From Angiostrongylus vasorum (taxonomy: Eukaryota; Nematoda; Chromadorea; Rhabditida; Metastrongylidae): a stretch of DNA of 64,000 nucleotides. The first letter of the stretch is position 1; the number at the start of each line of letters is the position of its first letter. Of the stretch, positions 21,700 through 36,135 are shown piece by piece. The position numbers and the translations under genes were made by a program. Location: positions 1,142,501 to 1,206,500 of the forward strand of contig JADANN010000437.1 in the NCBI GenBank assembly GCA_018806985.1. Direction: 5' to 3'. The notes under the pieces are model-generated. The model was not told the origin of the DNA. It worked only from the letters and a program-made list of their open reading frames with translations, and ran no database searches.

Positions 21700-23640
21700 A
21701 AGATCTAGAAAGCAGAAATCGATACTGAACCCAGTTAAGCTAAAGCTGCTGTCGAAATTACGATATTGTCACTTCTATTTACTGCCGATGGTTTTTCGTA
21801 GCAAGGCACGATGTGGAATATAATAGGAATGCTGAGATAGGCATTCCATATCGTACTCTACCATGGGTAAAGAATAGGCAAAAAAATAAAAGTTGGGACG
21901 CTGTCATTTCTTCTGCCTCCTCAGCTTAAATGAGTCCGAGTCCGATGCCGATTTGTGCTCCCCAGATCATTCCCGTGGACGGCTGATTGATGATTGGACT
22001 GTTAGGTTAAAAAACTGGCTGAAAAAAAACGCAGAGCAAGTGCTTCGATGATGCAGTGAATAAAACGTGAGCCTCGGAAAGGTTAATCGAGGTTCGAAGG
22101 GCACCTGAGGTTCCAAGTTATGCTCATATCTCAGCACGTTTAATAACAGTGTTGTTTAAATACTGCTGTTGAGCTGCTCTCTAGTATCATGGCCGCCCCA
22201 TGTCCTCTAGAAAAATAGTCCGAGATCTATTCCACAAATTAAACATGGTTGTGGCCTGTTTCTACATTTCCGCAAATGTCGGATGATCTCTGCCAGTGCC
22301 TGATCAGAATTTTGAAAAAGATAGTCAAAGAACTGTTCAATAAATACAACCAGTCACTTAAACTTCTGCTCATTTGTCATTTCGAGTTACTACTTATTTC
22401 GCAGGGGCGCGTGTGGCGAAGTGGTCACAGGCGCTCTGCAACACACACGTGGAATCGATCCCTGCGCCTAAGGTCCACCAAATCTTCCATACCTCAGCGG
22501 TCGGCAAAATTATACCAGACCAGTCTGGGAGGATAGCAGCACTGGCTCGATACATCGGTAGGCCACAGCGAGTCATTGTAAAGGCCAGATATGCATTAAA
22601 TCACCTGCAAACGATGCTTAATGAAGTCGAATGCATGGCGCATTCCTCAGGGATTGACCAACGCCGAGAGCTCTATCCTTTATACCTCATTATCTGTCTC
22701 GTACATGTTCAAATATGAATAAATTTTTGAAAAATCTCTTATCATCGATAACGCACCACTAAGCAACGTTGTGCCTGAGGTTGAAAATCAATATCTAGAG
22801 AAAACAGATGCAAGCAGAGAGCTTCATATGTCGACCATTTGTAAGTTTGGCACATTCTCACAATTTTTAATGTTCGCAGCTTTTTTAAATTCATAGGATA
22901 CTAGAGCTATTTGCCAGTTATTCAGATAGGTCGCTTACGTAATTGCTGAATTTTTACACCAAAAACGCTTTATGTTTCGCCAGGATCGTACCGTACATCG
23001 CGCGAAAACCTAGACCTGCGAAAACCCTGAAGCTCTGAAAGATCTCGTGTTAAAAAATGATGCATATAACCTTCCAAACAGCTGTTGAAAACAAGAAATT
23101 TTTTTTGCAGTTTTTCGCACATTATTTACTTGAAGCTTGATAACTAGATGGTCCATCATTACCAATCACGAAGAATAGTGAGCATCGCAGCCCAATTTTT
23201 TTTCGAAGAGAAATCTGCTGAATGGCTATGACCTTTGACTGGTCTCAGTAGCAGTTTCAAGATTTTTTTTAGTAGGTTTACTGCCAACATTACTTTGATG
23301 GGAGAATTTTAGTGATTCCTAGTATTCGTTTACGTTAGGCCTATTTGTACCTTTCCAGCATGAAACGTCCAACACCTTCTGTGCACTGGATATTCTTATC
23401 AGAAATGAAGCAGATGCATATCTCACTCAGACCTTCATTGATGTCCAAGGCCGTACGTTGGATAAATTGATGAATGTTGTACGAAGCACATAGAGCCTAA
23501 GGAAATTTTGAACCCACATGGTTTAAGGTTTTGTAGCTGCATAACATGGACACAGAGGAACAGTGTGGACCCATTGAGATGCAAAAAAGAATTATATATG
23601 CCGTCTTTTTCCGTATAAAAGAACATCTAGATGGAAAGCT
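21700..23640 (+). repeat. Direct duplication, copy 1
   Basis: Matches 24590-25780 in the same orientation (shared TTATCATCGATAACGCACCA and AATACAACCAGTCACTTAA-like blocks). It contains a diverged plus-strand SINE-C (21900-22165). It differs from copy 2 by a SINE-A (22404-22684). No protein was recognised in the duplicated part. Confidence 0.75.
22404..22684 (+). repeat. SINE-A copy with empty site in the sister duplicate
   Basis: Full-length: GTGTGGCGAAGTGGTC head, B box, central block and CCTCAGGGATTGACCAACG end. Copy 2 reads straight through at about 25120. Confidence 0.85.
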
Positions 23641-23659
23641 TTAAACTCGACATGGGAGT

Positions 23660-23860
23660 CATTGAGGTACCCATAGGGCACAAAAGCATAACGGCGATGA
23701 TTTTGAAGTGACTGTCAAGGTCCAAGCTCAGGAATAAAAAATTTAACGTGCAAGACTATTGATGTGTCTTGGGTTACTCTCAAAAGCGCAAAGATGAACC
23801 TAAAAGACGAATGCCTCACTACCACACGTGACCTGGTGCCGTTTACCAAAATGATTTTTT
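23660..23860 (+). pseudogene. PLE GIY-YIG endonuclease C-terminal fragment
   Basis: Reads HNGDDFEVTVKVQAQE and, after frame breaks, KMNLKDECLTTTRDLVPF. This is the standard end of the Penelope-like GIY-YIG domain. HHR10 follows about 185 bases after the motif. Confidence 0.7.
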
Positions 23861-24026
23861 GATCTTTGTGGAGTTTCACTCATCATTCTATGTGATGAAC
23901 AACACACCGACGGACCTAGGCGCAAAAAACACAATCAGTATTCTCTAAACAACATGGAGCTTGTTTAACTGTTAGATTCTTGGTAGTTCCCGAATTATAT
24001 GGGTGACGTCACACAAAAAACGTTCA

Positions 24027-24063
24027 AGCCCTGAGGAAGGAGAAGCCGCCGAAACGTCGGGCA
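24027..24063 (+). ncRNA. Hammerhead ribozyme motif HHR10
   Basis: AGCC, CTGAGGA, A, GG..CC, GAAA, CGTC, GGGC. Core strands and the ACGT are intact; stems I and II are shorter than in HHR1. Followed by CAACAACAACACC and ATCTCGCGTCAGCTC. Confidence 0.6.
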
Positions 24064-24245
24064 CCGAATCACAACAACAACACCAACAACTGACACCAAT
24101 CTCGCGTCAGCTCAACGACGGCAATTCCTATAAATATACATACATGCCGATTATTAATGCCAAGGTTTATAGAAAGCTGGTTTTTTAAGTTATATACAAA
24201 TATGTCACCTGTATTTCTCTAATTTCGAACACTATAAGGCATATG

Positions 24246-24590
24246 AGGGAGCTAATAGCACAGCGGTAGTGATGTCTGTCATCATGAGCTTGGTGCTAGT
24301 TCGATTCCGCTCCGGGCCAAACAAGCCTCTCGACCCTCCGGGGATGGCAAATTGGTAGGGGGGCTTGTCTGGGAAAGAAATCACTCTCTGCAATCCAAAT
24401 GGGAACGCTATAGCCTGGCTATCTCAGAACTCCAGGGAGAATTGCTCGACCAGCATTTTACTGCGTTCAACACGAAATGGAAATCCTCAAACAGCAAACG
24501 GAGCGACGGATGACGTTGGAAGATCTTCGTGGACAAATATACTGATATAGATATAGCACACCGCACTCTAGCATGGACAAAGAGTAGGAA
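24246..24590 (+). repeat. SINE-B copy (reference)
   Basis: tRNA-like head with A box TAGCACAGCGGTAG and B box GTTCGATTCCG. Next comes the same central block as SINE-A (CCGGGGATGGCAAATTGG). The body is distinct: AACTCCAGGGAGAATTGCTC, then GACGTTGGAAGATCTTCGTG. Confidence 0.8.
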
Positions 24591-25780
24591 ATAAATAAAA
24601 TTTAATACATTGCGATTTTGACTGCCGCTTCAGCTTAATCGGATCCGGTACCGATTTGTGCTTCCTAGATCATTCCCGTGAACTGCGGATTGCTTATTGC
24701 ACCGTTAGGCTGACAAACTGGCTGAAGAAAAAGGCACAACAAGTGCTTCGGTGGTGCAATGAATAAAACGTGGGCCACGGAAAGGGTAATCGAGGGTTTG
24801 CAAAGCACCTGAGGTTCCGAGTTTTGCTCATATCTCAGCACCTTTAATGCCTGTATTATTCAAATAACGTTGTTGAGCTGTTCTCGGGTATCATGGCCGA
24901 CTGCTGTGCTTTGCCTGCTTTACCCTTTGTGCCGTTACAGTTTTCTAGGAAAAATTGTCGAGGATCTACTCTACAAATTAAATATGGTTTTGACCTGTTC
25001 CTATATTTCAGAACTGTCAGACGATCTTTGCCGATGTCTGGCCATAATTTTGAACAAATAGTCAAAGGTCTGTTCCACAAAGAGAACCAGTCACTTAACC
25101 TTCTGCTTGTTCATCATTTCGAATTACTATCTGTCACGTACAAATTCAAACATGAAAATATGGATTTTTGCAAAATCTTTTATCATCGATAACGCACCAC
25201 TAAGCAAAGTTGTGCCTAGGGTTGAAAATCAACACCTAGAGAAAACAAATCCAAGCAGAGAGCTTTATATGTCGACTATTTGTGAGTTAGGCGTATTCCC
25301 ACAATTCCTGATATTTCTTGATGCAGGTTTCTTAAAAATTATAGAAAATAACAGGGCTACTTGTCAGTTACTCAGTTAGGCTACTTAAGTAACTGCTGAA
25401 TTTCCACATCAGAAAGCTTCTTGTTTCGCCAGAATTGTACCATTAATCGTGCGAAGACATTTGTGATTACTCTGGACGATCTCATATTGAAAATGAGGAA
25501 TGTAACCCTCCAAACAGCTTTTGAAAACAAGAAGTTCTGCTGCACGGTTTATTTGTATGTACATTATTGACTTGAAACTTGATAACTGGATGATCCATCA
25601 TTAGGAATCATGAAGTGAAATGGGCATCACAGCTCAATTTTTTACGAAAAGAAATCTGCTGAATGGCAATAACCTTTGACTAGTCTCGGTAGCCGTCTCA
25701 AGACTTCGTACGTTGACAGCCAGTAAATACTTTGCTGACAGAATTTCAATGATTCTCAGCATTTGTTTAGGACGTTTAAG
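24590..25780 (+). repeat. Direct duplication, copy 2
   Basis: Sister of 21700-23640, without the SINE-A. Open frames are short; no function was recognised. Confidence 0.75.
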
Positions 25781-25814
25781 CTCTGAAGAAGACGAAGTCG
25801 CCGAAACGTCAGGC
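25779..25814 (+). ncRNA. Hammerhead motif HHR11
   Basis: AGCT, CTGAAGA, A, GACGAAGTCGCC, GAAA, CGTC, AGGC. The core and ACGT are intact; stem II pairing is weakened. Tail AACTCGCGTCAGTTCAACG follows. Confidence 0.55.
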
Positions 25815-26242
25815 ACCTAGTCACGACGACAACGCCATCAAGTGGCACCAACTCGCGTCAGTTCAACGACGGCAATTCTTATGAATACACATACATACCG
25901 ATTATTAATGCCAAGGTTTGTGCAACGTCGGTCTTTTAAGTTATGTTCATATATGTCACTTATATTTCTCCGATTTCATACACTATAAGGTATATGTATT
26001 CTTCCAATGATAAGGCAATACGAGTTTGATAAAGAACTTTGTTTTCGAGTAAACTTCCGATATCTTCGTTTTCACTGGGCTATCATTATCCACAACAACC
26101 GTCTTAGATTAAGGAGCATCGCCGTGTGATCTTGCCTTATCCAAGCGGTGCTCCACTGAAGAAAATCCGATTTGGTACTCATCAACGGATTCACTCACCA
26201 CAACGACAGCAGAAACGATTGCTGACATCGACTAGGATCATC

Positions 26243-26279
26243 GGCTCTGAGGAGGGACGAAGACTTCGAGACGTTGGCC
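26243..26279 (+). ncRNA. Degenerate hammerhead motif HHR12
   Basis: GGCT, CTGAGGA, GGGACGAAGACTTC, GAGA (core A changed), CGTT, GGCC. Stem I pairs, the core is altered. Tail TTTCGTGTTAGCTTATCAG follows. Confidence 0.5.
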
Positions 26280-26379
26280 GAAAAGACATCCTTATCAATT
26301 TCGTGTTAGCTTATCAGTGAAAGAGTACATGCTGATTAGTCTTACTAAAGTTAAAAGAAAGTCGGTTTGCAAACCACAA

Positions 26380-27340
26380 AGTGTAAATTTTATATGCCTT
26401 TTTTGAACCCACTGTAACATAAGAATTTCTGTAGTAGTTTGCCTTCTGTTGGACAGTACAAATATTCATTGTTTTTTAATCTCGTGTGACATAGTCGAAA
26501 TGATGTGGCTGGTTTCACACTGTTGCACAGCTCTTTGTGTGAAATCCTTTTGTTGTCGGCCTTCTTAGTATTTGATCAGATGCACAAATATCAATCCAAA
26601 TCCTTGTCTCAAGAAAAATGACGTTGAGATCGGGTGTGGATTGTTATGGGGGCACGAGTCCGTCATTGTCGGCACTAGCAAATTGAGACTTTGCGTTCAA
26701 TCGTGAAATTTGGTGATTTTTTCGAGTTACAACTAAATTGCCCAAATTATCGAAGGTGCCACTTTTGTCGAAAATTTGGTCTAAATGCCACTCAGCAGGC
26801 AACATCAATCTGTACCTTGGATGGGTATAGATCGATGGAGCCATTCCAAAGGCTTCTTAGTCTGAGTACATTGGTCCATTGTCTAACAGGATCTTATTGA
26901 ACTTTTGACCTGCTCTCTTGGTTTAGTATTTAAAGGCAATTTTCAGGTGCGAAGCCGATACTAATGGACTGTGATGGTAACTGGAAAAATCTTCTGTAAT
27001 GTCTGGTTAGGCATCGCAGATACCTCGTTTTTTACAAGCTGGGCCAATGAAGATCGAGGAATGCCTGAGTACAGTGGTCCCAAGATTCCAAAGAGAATCG
27101 TCTTGATCAGAATTCAGGAAAACGTGGTGGGAAAGCCGAAATCCGAGGCCATAGGTGGATCCACGATGAAACAGGAAGAGCTTTGTAGATGATGGATGTA
27201 ACGAAGGAATGATCTGAAAGAAGTACTGATATCCGCACAATGTGCGATCTCAGATGATGTAAAATAAAAGAAATTCCTATTCCTAGAGTTTTGCTATTCG
27301 CCATGCGCTAGCTTAAAAAATACCGACTGGTGGATTACTG
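26380..27340. other. No gene recognised
   Basis: Several short open frames without motifs. 27040-27240 may be a very old SINE-B body (GATTCCAAAGAGAATCG) but this is uncertain. Confidence 0.3.
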
Positions 27341-27349
27341 GGTTGAAAA

Positions 27350-28100
27350 ACAAATTGTCAACTGATGAATTCAGAGAACAAAGTGAAGTGGGATTACGAA
27401 GGCAACTTTCTTGGTTGTGGGTGTATTTTTTAAACTCTCGTCCCGCCAGAATGCTAGCGCGCTGCAGTGGAAGAAAATTTAGCCTATTATGTGCTGCACA
27501 GGCAATGAGTTTTACCTACGAAAAACACTATTCATTTGCTTAAGTCGTTGCGCTTACACGAGGCTTGACAAATCAGTGTTATTCGGCTAACTTTCCGTCG
27601 TTTCGTTTCGCTTTTTTCTCTACCTCGCGTAAGCTCAACAGTTTATAAACATGTTGATTATTTTACTACCCAGGTTAAATAACAGTCAGTTTCAAAATTA
27701 TTGTTATATTCTTTATTGTCCATTTGCGTGACATCTGGACACCGCTGAGTCCGTCAACAATTCAGTCAGGCATGTCAAGACTCTTTCATTCTCTAGCAAA
27801 TTGAAAACTATGATGAGCACCCGAAGAAGTCCAAACTCCAGTATAGGTTAAGCAGATTACAAAAACAAAAGCAACAGGAAACCGTTGAGTTTCCAAAAAC
27901 CTCAGATTGATAAATAATGCGTCCAATAACGAAGGTTTTAAGTAGTTTATCGAGCTCATAAGAACTGCATAAGAGGACCTGTTCTCAGCCTTGATGTGCA
28001 TCCAGTAGGGTACTGCTAAAAGGAAAATGAGAAATTTTGGTGATGTGAAAACTTGTAAGCACTTCGTAATGATTATTCGTTGCACGTACTTAAGTCATTT
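27350..28100. repeat. Inverted copy of the palindrome centre
   Basis: Reverse complement of 8440-9540 without the 318-bp HHR insertion. It is repetitive rather than protein-coding as far as I can see. Confidence 0.7.
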
Positions 28101-28383
28101 CGACAACTACTAGAGGAAAAACGTTATCAGCAACATAGGCTCTGCTGAAAAATCACTTAGAGAATTGGTTTTGCCGCATTGAATCTTGAAAAGATTCTCC
28201 GGTTTCAATACTTCAAGATTTTATCTAATTTTTTTCATTTTTTCATTTCATTTTATATGATCCGTTTTCACGTCTACTGTGCAGATCTCAGCACTTCTCA
28301 CATTCTTTAAATTTGTTCATTTCCTCGCATCCGTTGTCCACGAAGATCTTCCAACATTTTACACGAGGCTAAGGTTGCTGCCT

Positions 28384-32440
<4,057 letters not shown>

Positions 32441-32605
32441 TATTGACAAAGCACTGGACGAACGACGGTCATGTGAGCAAACAGGGTTTTGAAAAGGAGT
32501 TAGTACTATGGATCATATCCAAATGATAAGATGAGCCACTGAAGTATCGCGAGAGTACAAAAGAGCGCTCTGCCTAATTTCCATCGATTTGAAGAAGGCT
32601 TTTGG

Positions 32606-33155
32606 TACAACCACAATGATGCTGAGATATTTGAAAAATTCCGGACTGCAGGTGCCTGTGGTGGGGAACGAACGCGATATTACCATTTCAGAGGCTAACG
32701 CGTTCACCACACACCATGGGAGTCTTTCGTTTTACCTGTCTCTCAGCCAGTTTTTTATCGATAACTGCCATCTGCAATCACCCGTCAACTGGAGAGCCCA
32801 AATCAGCATTGCACCCAGCTAACCTGAGGCTGTAGTCGAAATCACAATGTTAACTTTTATTTAGTGCTTTTTAGAATTTTTTCATGGCAGGGTGTTATGT
32901 GTGATGCAACCACGATGTTGAGATATTTGCAAAAAGTTAAGATTTTGTTGCCCTTTTGAGCTCTCCAGATCAGTCTCGTTGATGGATGATTGCTGACAGA
33001 ACTGATCGATAGAAAATTAGCTGAAATATGTGCGAAACGAAGAACCCGCTTGGTGTGTTGGTGAATACGTTATCCCCGGAAAGACTAATAGAGCGTTCGT
33101 TCCCCACCGCATACAAAATTTTAAAAACGCAATAAATAGAATGTTAACGATGTGC
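32606..33155. repeat. SINE-C inverted dimer nested in RTE copy 2
   Basis: Minus copy 32606-32880 and plus copy about 32940-33150, head to head. RTE sequence resumes with GCTTTTGACACAGTTAAG, repeating the GCTTTTG at the left border. Confidence 0.65.
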
Positions 33156-33269
33156 TTTTGACACAGTTAAGATAGAAGCAGTCATTCAGCGAGACCCAAG
33201 TCATTATACAGAGATTCGTAGTGAATTTTTTACTTCAAGAGTTCCACAACCAAAGTATCACCATTCTAC

Positions 33270-33656
33270 TTACTTGATACTTGGTACTTGAACGTCCCGT
33301 CCTCACTAGTTGTCTGGGCCCCAGCATAATCACCATTTTTCGGAGATTTGCTGGTTAAGCCATTGTGGCTCCTTGGAATCCTGAGGACAGCCTGGCTAAA
33401 GTCTGCCCTAGGTCGTCACCACGACCGGCCGTCGCAGCCTTGTGGATTAGAGGGAGATTTGCCACCATGCGACTTTCATACCAGGACTGTGGTGGATCCC
33501 TGTTGGTTTACTCTTAGCTAGGCTTCCTTATGGAAACGCCTGACTTCTTCTTAGCTTGGCAGACACTGCCGGGGAGACGAATCCCCTCGCTATACATCGC
33601 ATTCCGACACCCAGGAACACCTCCCAGCCATGATGAGGCGGTAAACCGTTGGAAGG
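33270..33656 (+). mobile_element. R4 element (387 bp) with 13-bp target duplication
   Basis: Flanked by ATCACCATTCTAC at 33257-33269 and 33657-33669, inside the RTE reading frame. A second insertion of the same family is at 46661-47041. It carries no long frame. The ends are ACTTGGTACTTGAACG-like and GGCGGTAAACCGTTGG. Confidence 0.85.
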
Positions 33657-34721
33657 ATCACCATTCTACGACAATATTAATAACGGCGTTAAAAGGGGTT
33701 AGACAAGACGATACTATCACCCCAAAACTATTTACCGCCATCCTCGAGAACATCATGCGAACATTGCAATGGGAAAAAAATGGGGATGAAAATCGATGAT
33801 CGGTAGTTGCACCATCTTCGCTTTGCTGACGATATCGTTCTTATAACTCCAAACATTACCCAGTGGAACGATTACTTGCCGGCTTTGATAAAGCTTGTGG
33901 AAAAATTGGTATTTGGTTAAATCTCACAAAAACGATCTTTATGAAGAACGGATTGGTACGTATGCCCCATGCAAGCCCAACGGAACGAATATGTCCGAAT
34001 ACTCCAGTTATGTCTATCTACGTCGGGAAATCAATACGATGAACGACTCAGCTCTGGAGTTGAGCAGAAAGAAACGAGCGGCTTGGGGAGCTTTCAAGAG
34101 CATCGAGGATGTAGTGAAGAGAACAAGGAACGCCCGACTCCGTGCCCACCTTTTCGACTCAGCGGTACTTCCTGCCTTAACGTATTCGACAGAAACCTGG
34201 TTGCTGCGTAAGCAGGATGAAAGATCACTCAACGCTATTGAACGCACACTAGAAAGGACGATGGTGGGTGCATGTCGTGTTTCTGCAAGTAAGGGAACGG
34301 ATCGAAGCTCCGACCTGCGTCAACGATTCAAAATCAAGGATCCCGTTCTATACACCAAACACTCGAAGATAAGGTTGGCGAGACACGTAAGGCGTATGAA
34401 CGACAACCGATGGTTAACATCCATTAGTGACTGGATTCCTTGGCATGTTAAATGTACGGAAGGGAGTCCACCGACCCGATGGACAGAGTCTTTCACGAAG
34501 AGCCTAGAAGAAAGATATGATGCTCAACGAGTCCCTAGAGCGAGTAGAACTCACTAGGTTACTCTTGCACGCCGCAGAGAAAAATGGAAGATTTACTGGC
34601 GCCTGCTCGAGTTACGCGACGATCAGCTGGACCACAGATGATACAGATGATACGTGCATAGCCATTAATATGCACTTATCTTTTAAATGAGGGGAGGGAG
34701 GCGGAGAGGGGGATAGCACAA

Positions 34722-35040
34722 TGATACTGATGCTGAGATATTTGCAAAACTCCGGACCGCAGGTGTCTGCGGTCGGGAACAAACGCGCTATTTTCCTTTC
34801 CGGAGAGTAACGCGCTCACCACCACACCATGCGGGTCCTTCGTTTCGCCTGTCTCTCAGGACGAAGGACCCGCATGATGTAGTGGTGAACGCGTTACTCC
34901 CCGGAAAGGAAAATAGCGCGTTCATTCCCATCACAGACACCAGCGGTCCGGAGTGTTGCAGATATCTCAGCATTACTGAAGTTATATTTCGCAATACACC
35001 CTGCCATTAAAAGGAGTAGGCAGTAAATAATAAGTTAAAA
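34722..35040. repeat. SINE-C snap-back palindrome
   Basis: Two head-to-head copies meet at about 34859 (CTCTCAGG|ACGAAGGACC). They are almost exact reverse complements around the promoter-like heads. Confidence 0.75.
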
Positions 35041-35335
35041 TTATGATATTGATGCCGATCGTCACAAGCACGGTGTTGGTTCAAACCCTCGCCCCGCTCA
35101 AACCTCTCATCCATCCGAAGTCGGAAAATTGTTACCAGACTTGTTTGAGAAAGGTCCACTTTCTAGGGTCCAAAATGGAAAAGCTTTGGCGCTGTTATCA
35201 CGAGGTCCCAGGGAGAACCGACTCGATGAGCATTCAAGGAGATTCACGATGGAAGGGAAAACCCTCAAGCAGATTACAAGATATGCTGAGATAAGCACGG
35301 TGGATATGAATCGCGTCGTATAAAAAAAATGGTTT
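35040..35335 (+). repeat. SINE-B copy
   Basis: GGTGTTGGTTCAAACCC near the B box, the block CCGAAGTCGGAAAATTG, then CCCAGGGAGAACCGACTCGA. Confidence 0.65.
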
Positions 35336-35547
35336 AAGCGAGCCACACTATTGAAGATTAATTTGGCCTATAGGTAAATCACTGACATTACATCATGAGA
35401 GGAAAGTGCTTGAAAGAACCTGGGATACTCTCTTCGGGTCACGGGATAAGGTTGCGGTGAGCCACCTCATCCAATGGACAGCTAGCTTAAGCATCAAAGC
35501 TATTAAACTCGTCCGGCCCAGCCTGAGATTAGCAGACGAGTAAAAAG

Positions 35548-35820
35548 CTCTCAAAGCTCTCGGCGTTTATCAATCCCTGAGGGATGCGCCATGCATTCGG
35601 CTTCATTAAGTATCGTTGGAGGTGACTGAATGCACATCTGGCCTTTAGAATGACTAGCGGTGGCCTACCTATGTATCGAATCGGTGTTGCTATCCTCCCA
35701 GACAAGTCTGGTACCAAATTGCCGACCCCGGAAGGATAGACGGCTTGGTGGGCTATGAGCGCTGGGATCAATTCCACGTGTGTGCCGCAGTGGCGCCTCC
35801 GACCACTGCTCCACATGCGC
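35548..35820 (-). repeat. SINE-A copy
   Basis: Tail at left (AGCTCTCGGCGTTTATC), head at right. Lies just 3' of gene C's last visible exon, and may explain why I cannot find a ShKT exon close by. Confidence 0.8.
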
Positions 35821-35966
35821 AAACGAGTAATAAGTACTAGTCGCTAAAATCCAAATACTAATACAGCTAGGTTTTGAAACGTCATAACGATTTAACGTTT
35901 TAAATGCTCCGATGTCCGCAAATAGATTTAAATATTAATTATTAGACTGGTGTCTCTTGTAACTAC

Positions 35967-36135
35967 CTTCATAGTTTGAAGATTCAGGCATACGCTTTTC
36001 CCCTCAATAGATCCGTCTTCTTCCCGCCACTTTTTTGAGTAACTCTTCCCGCCTCTACATACTTTGCAGCCGTAGATCTTGCAAACCTTTTTGATAGTCG
36101 CTTGACGAGGCGTCGGTTTGTTTTCCAATCAGATC
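35967..36135 (-). CDS. Gene C linker exon, A-run shift
   Basis: Starts DLIGKQTDASSSDYQK and, one frame over, continues VCKIYGCKVCRGGKSYSKKW. The change of frame sits in a run of five A (gene A has four). Gene D shows a similar expansion at the same place. Confidence 0.65.

Larger units (their letters stand above)
32447..34660 (+). mobile_element. RTE copy 2, 5'-truncated, with nested insertions
   Basis: RT pieces at 32447-32605 (MDHIQMIR, LISIDLKKAFG), 33160-33269 and 33670-34557. The last ends in a 220-codon open stretch with SRKKRAAWGAFKSIEDVVKR, SAVLPALTYSTETWLLRKQD and ARHVRRMNDNRW. A SINE-C inverted dimer interrupts at 32606-33155 and the R4 element at 33270-33656. The element-like 3' end runs to about 34660. 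Confidence 0.85.
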
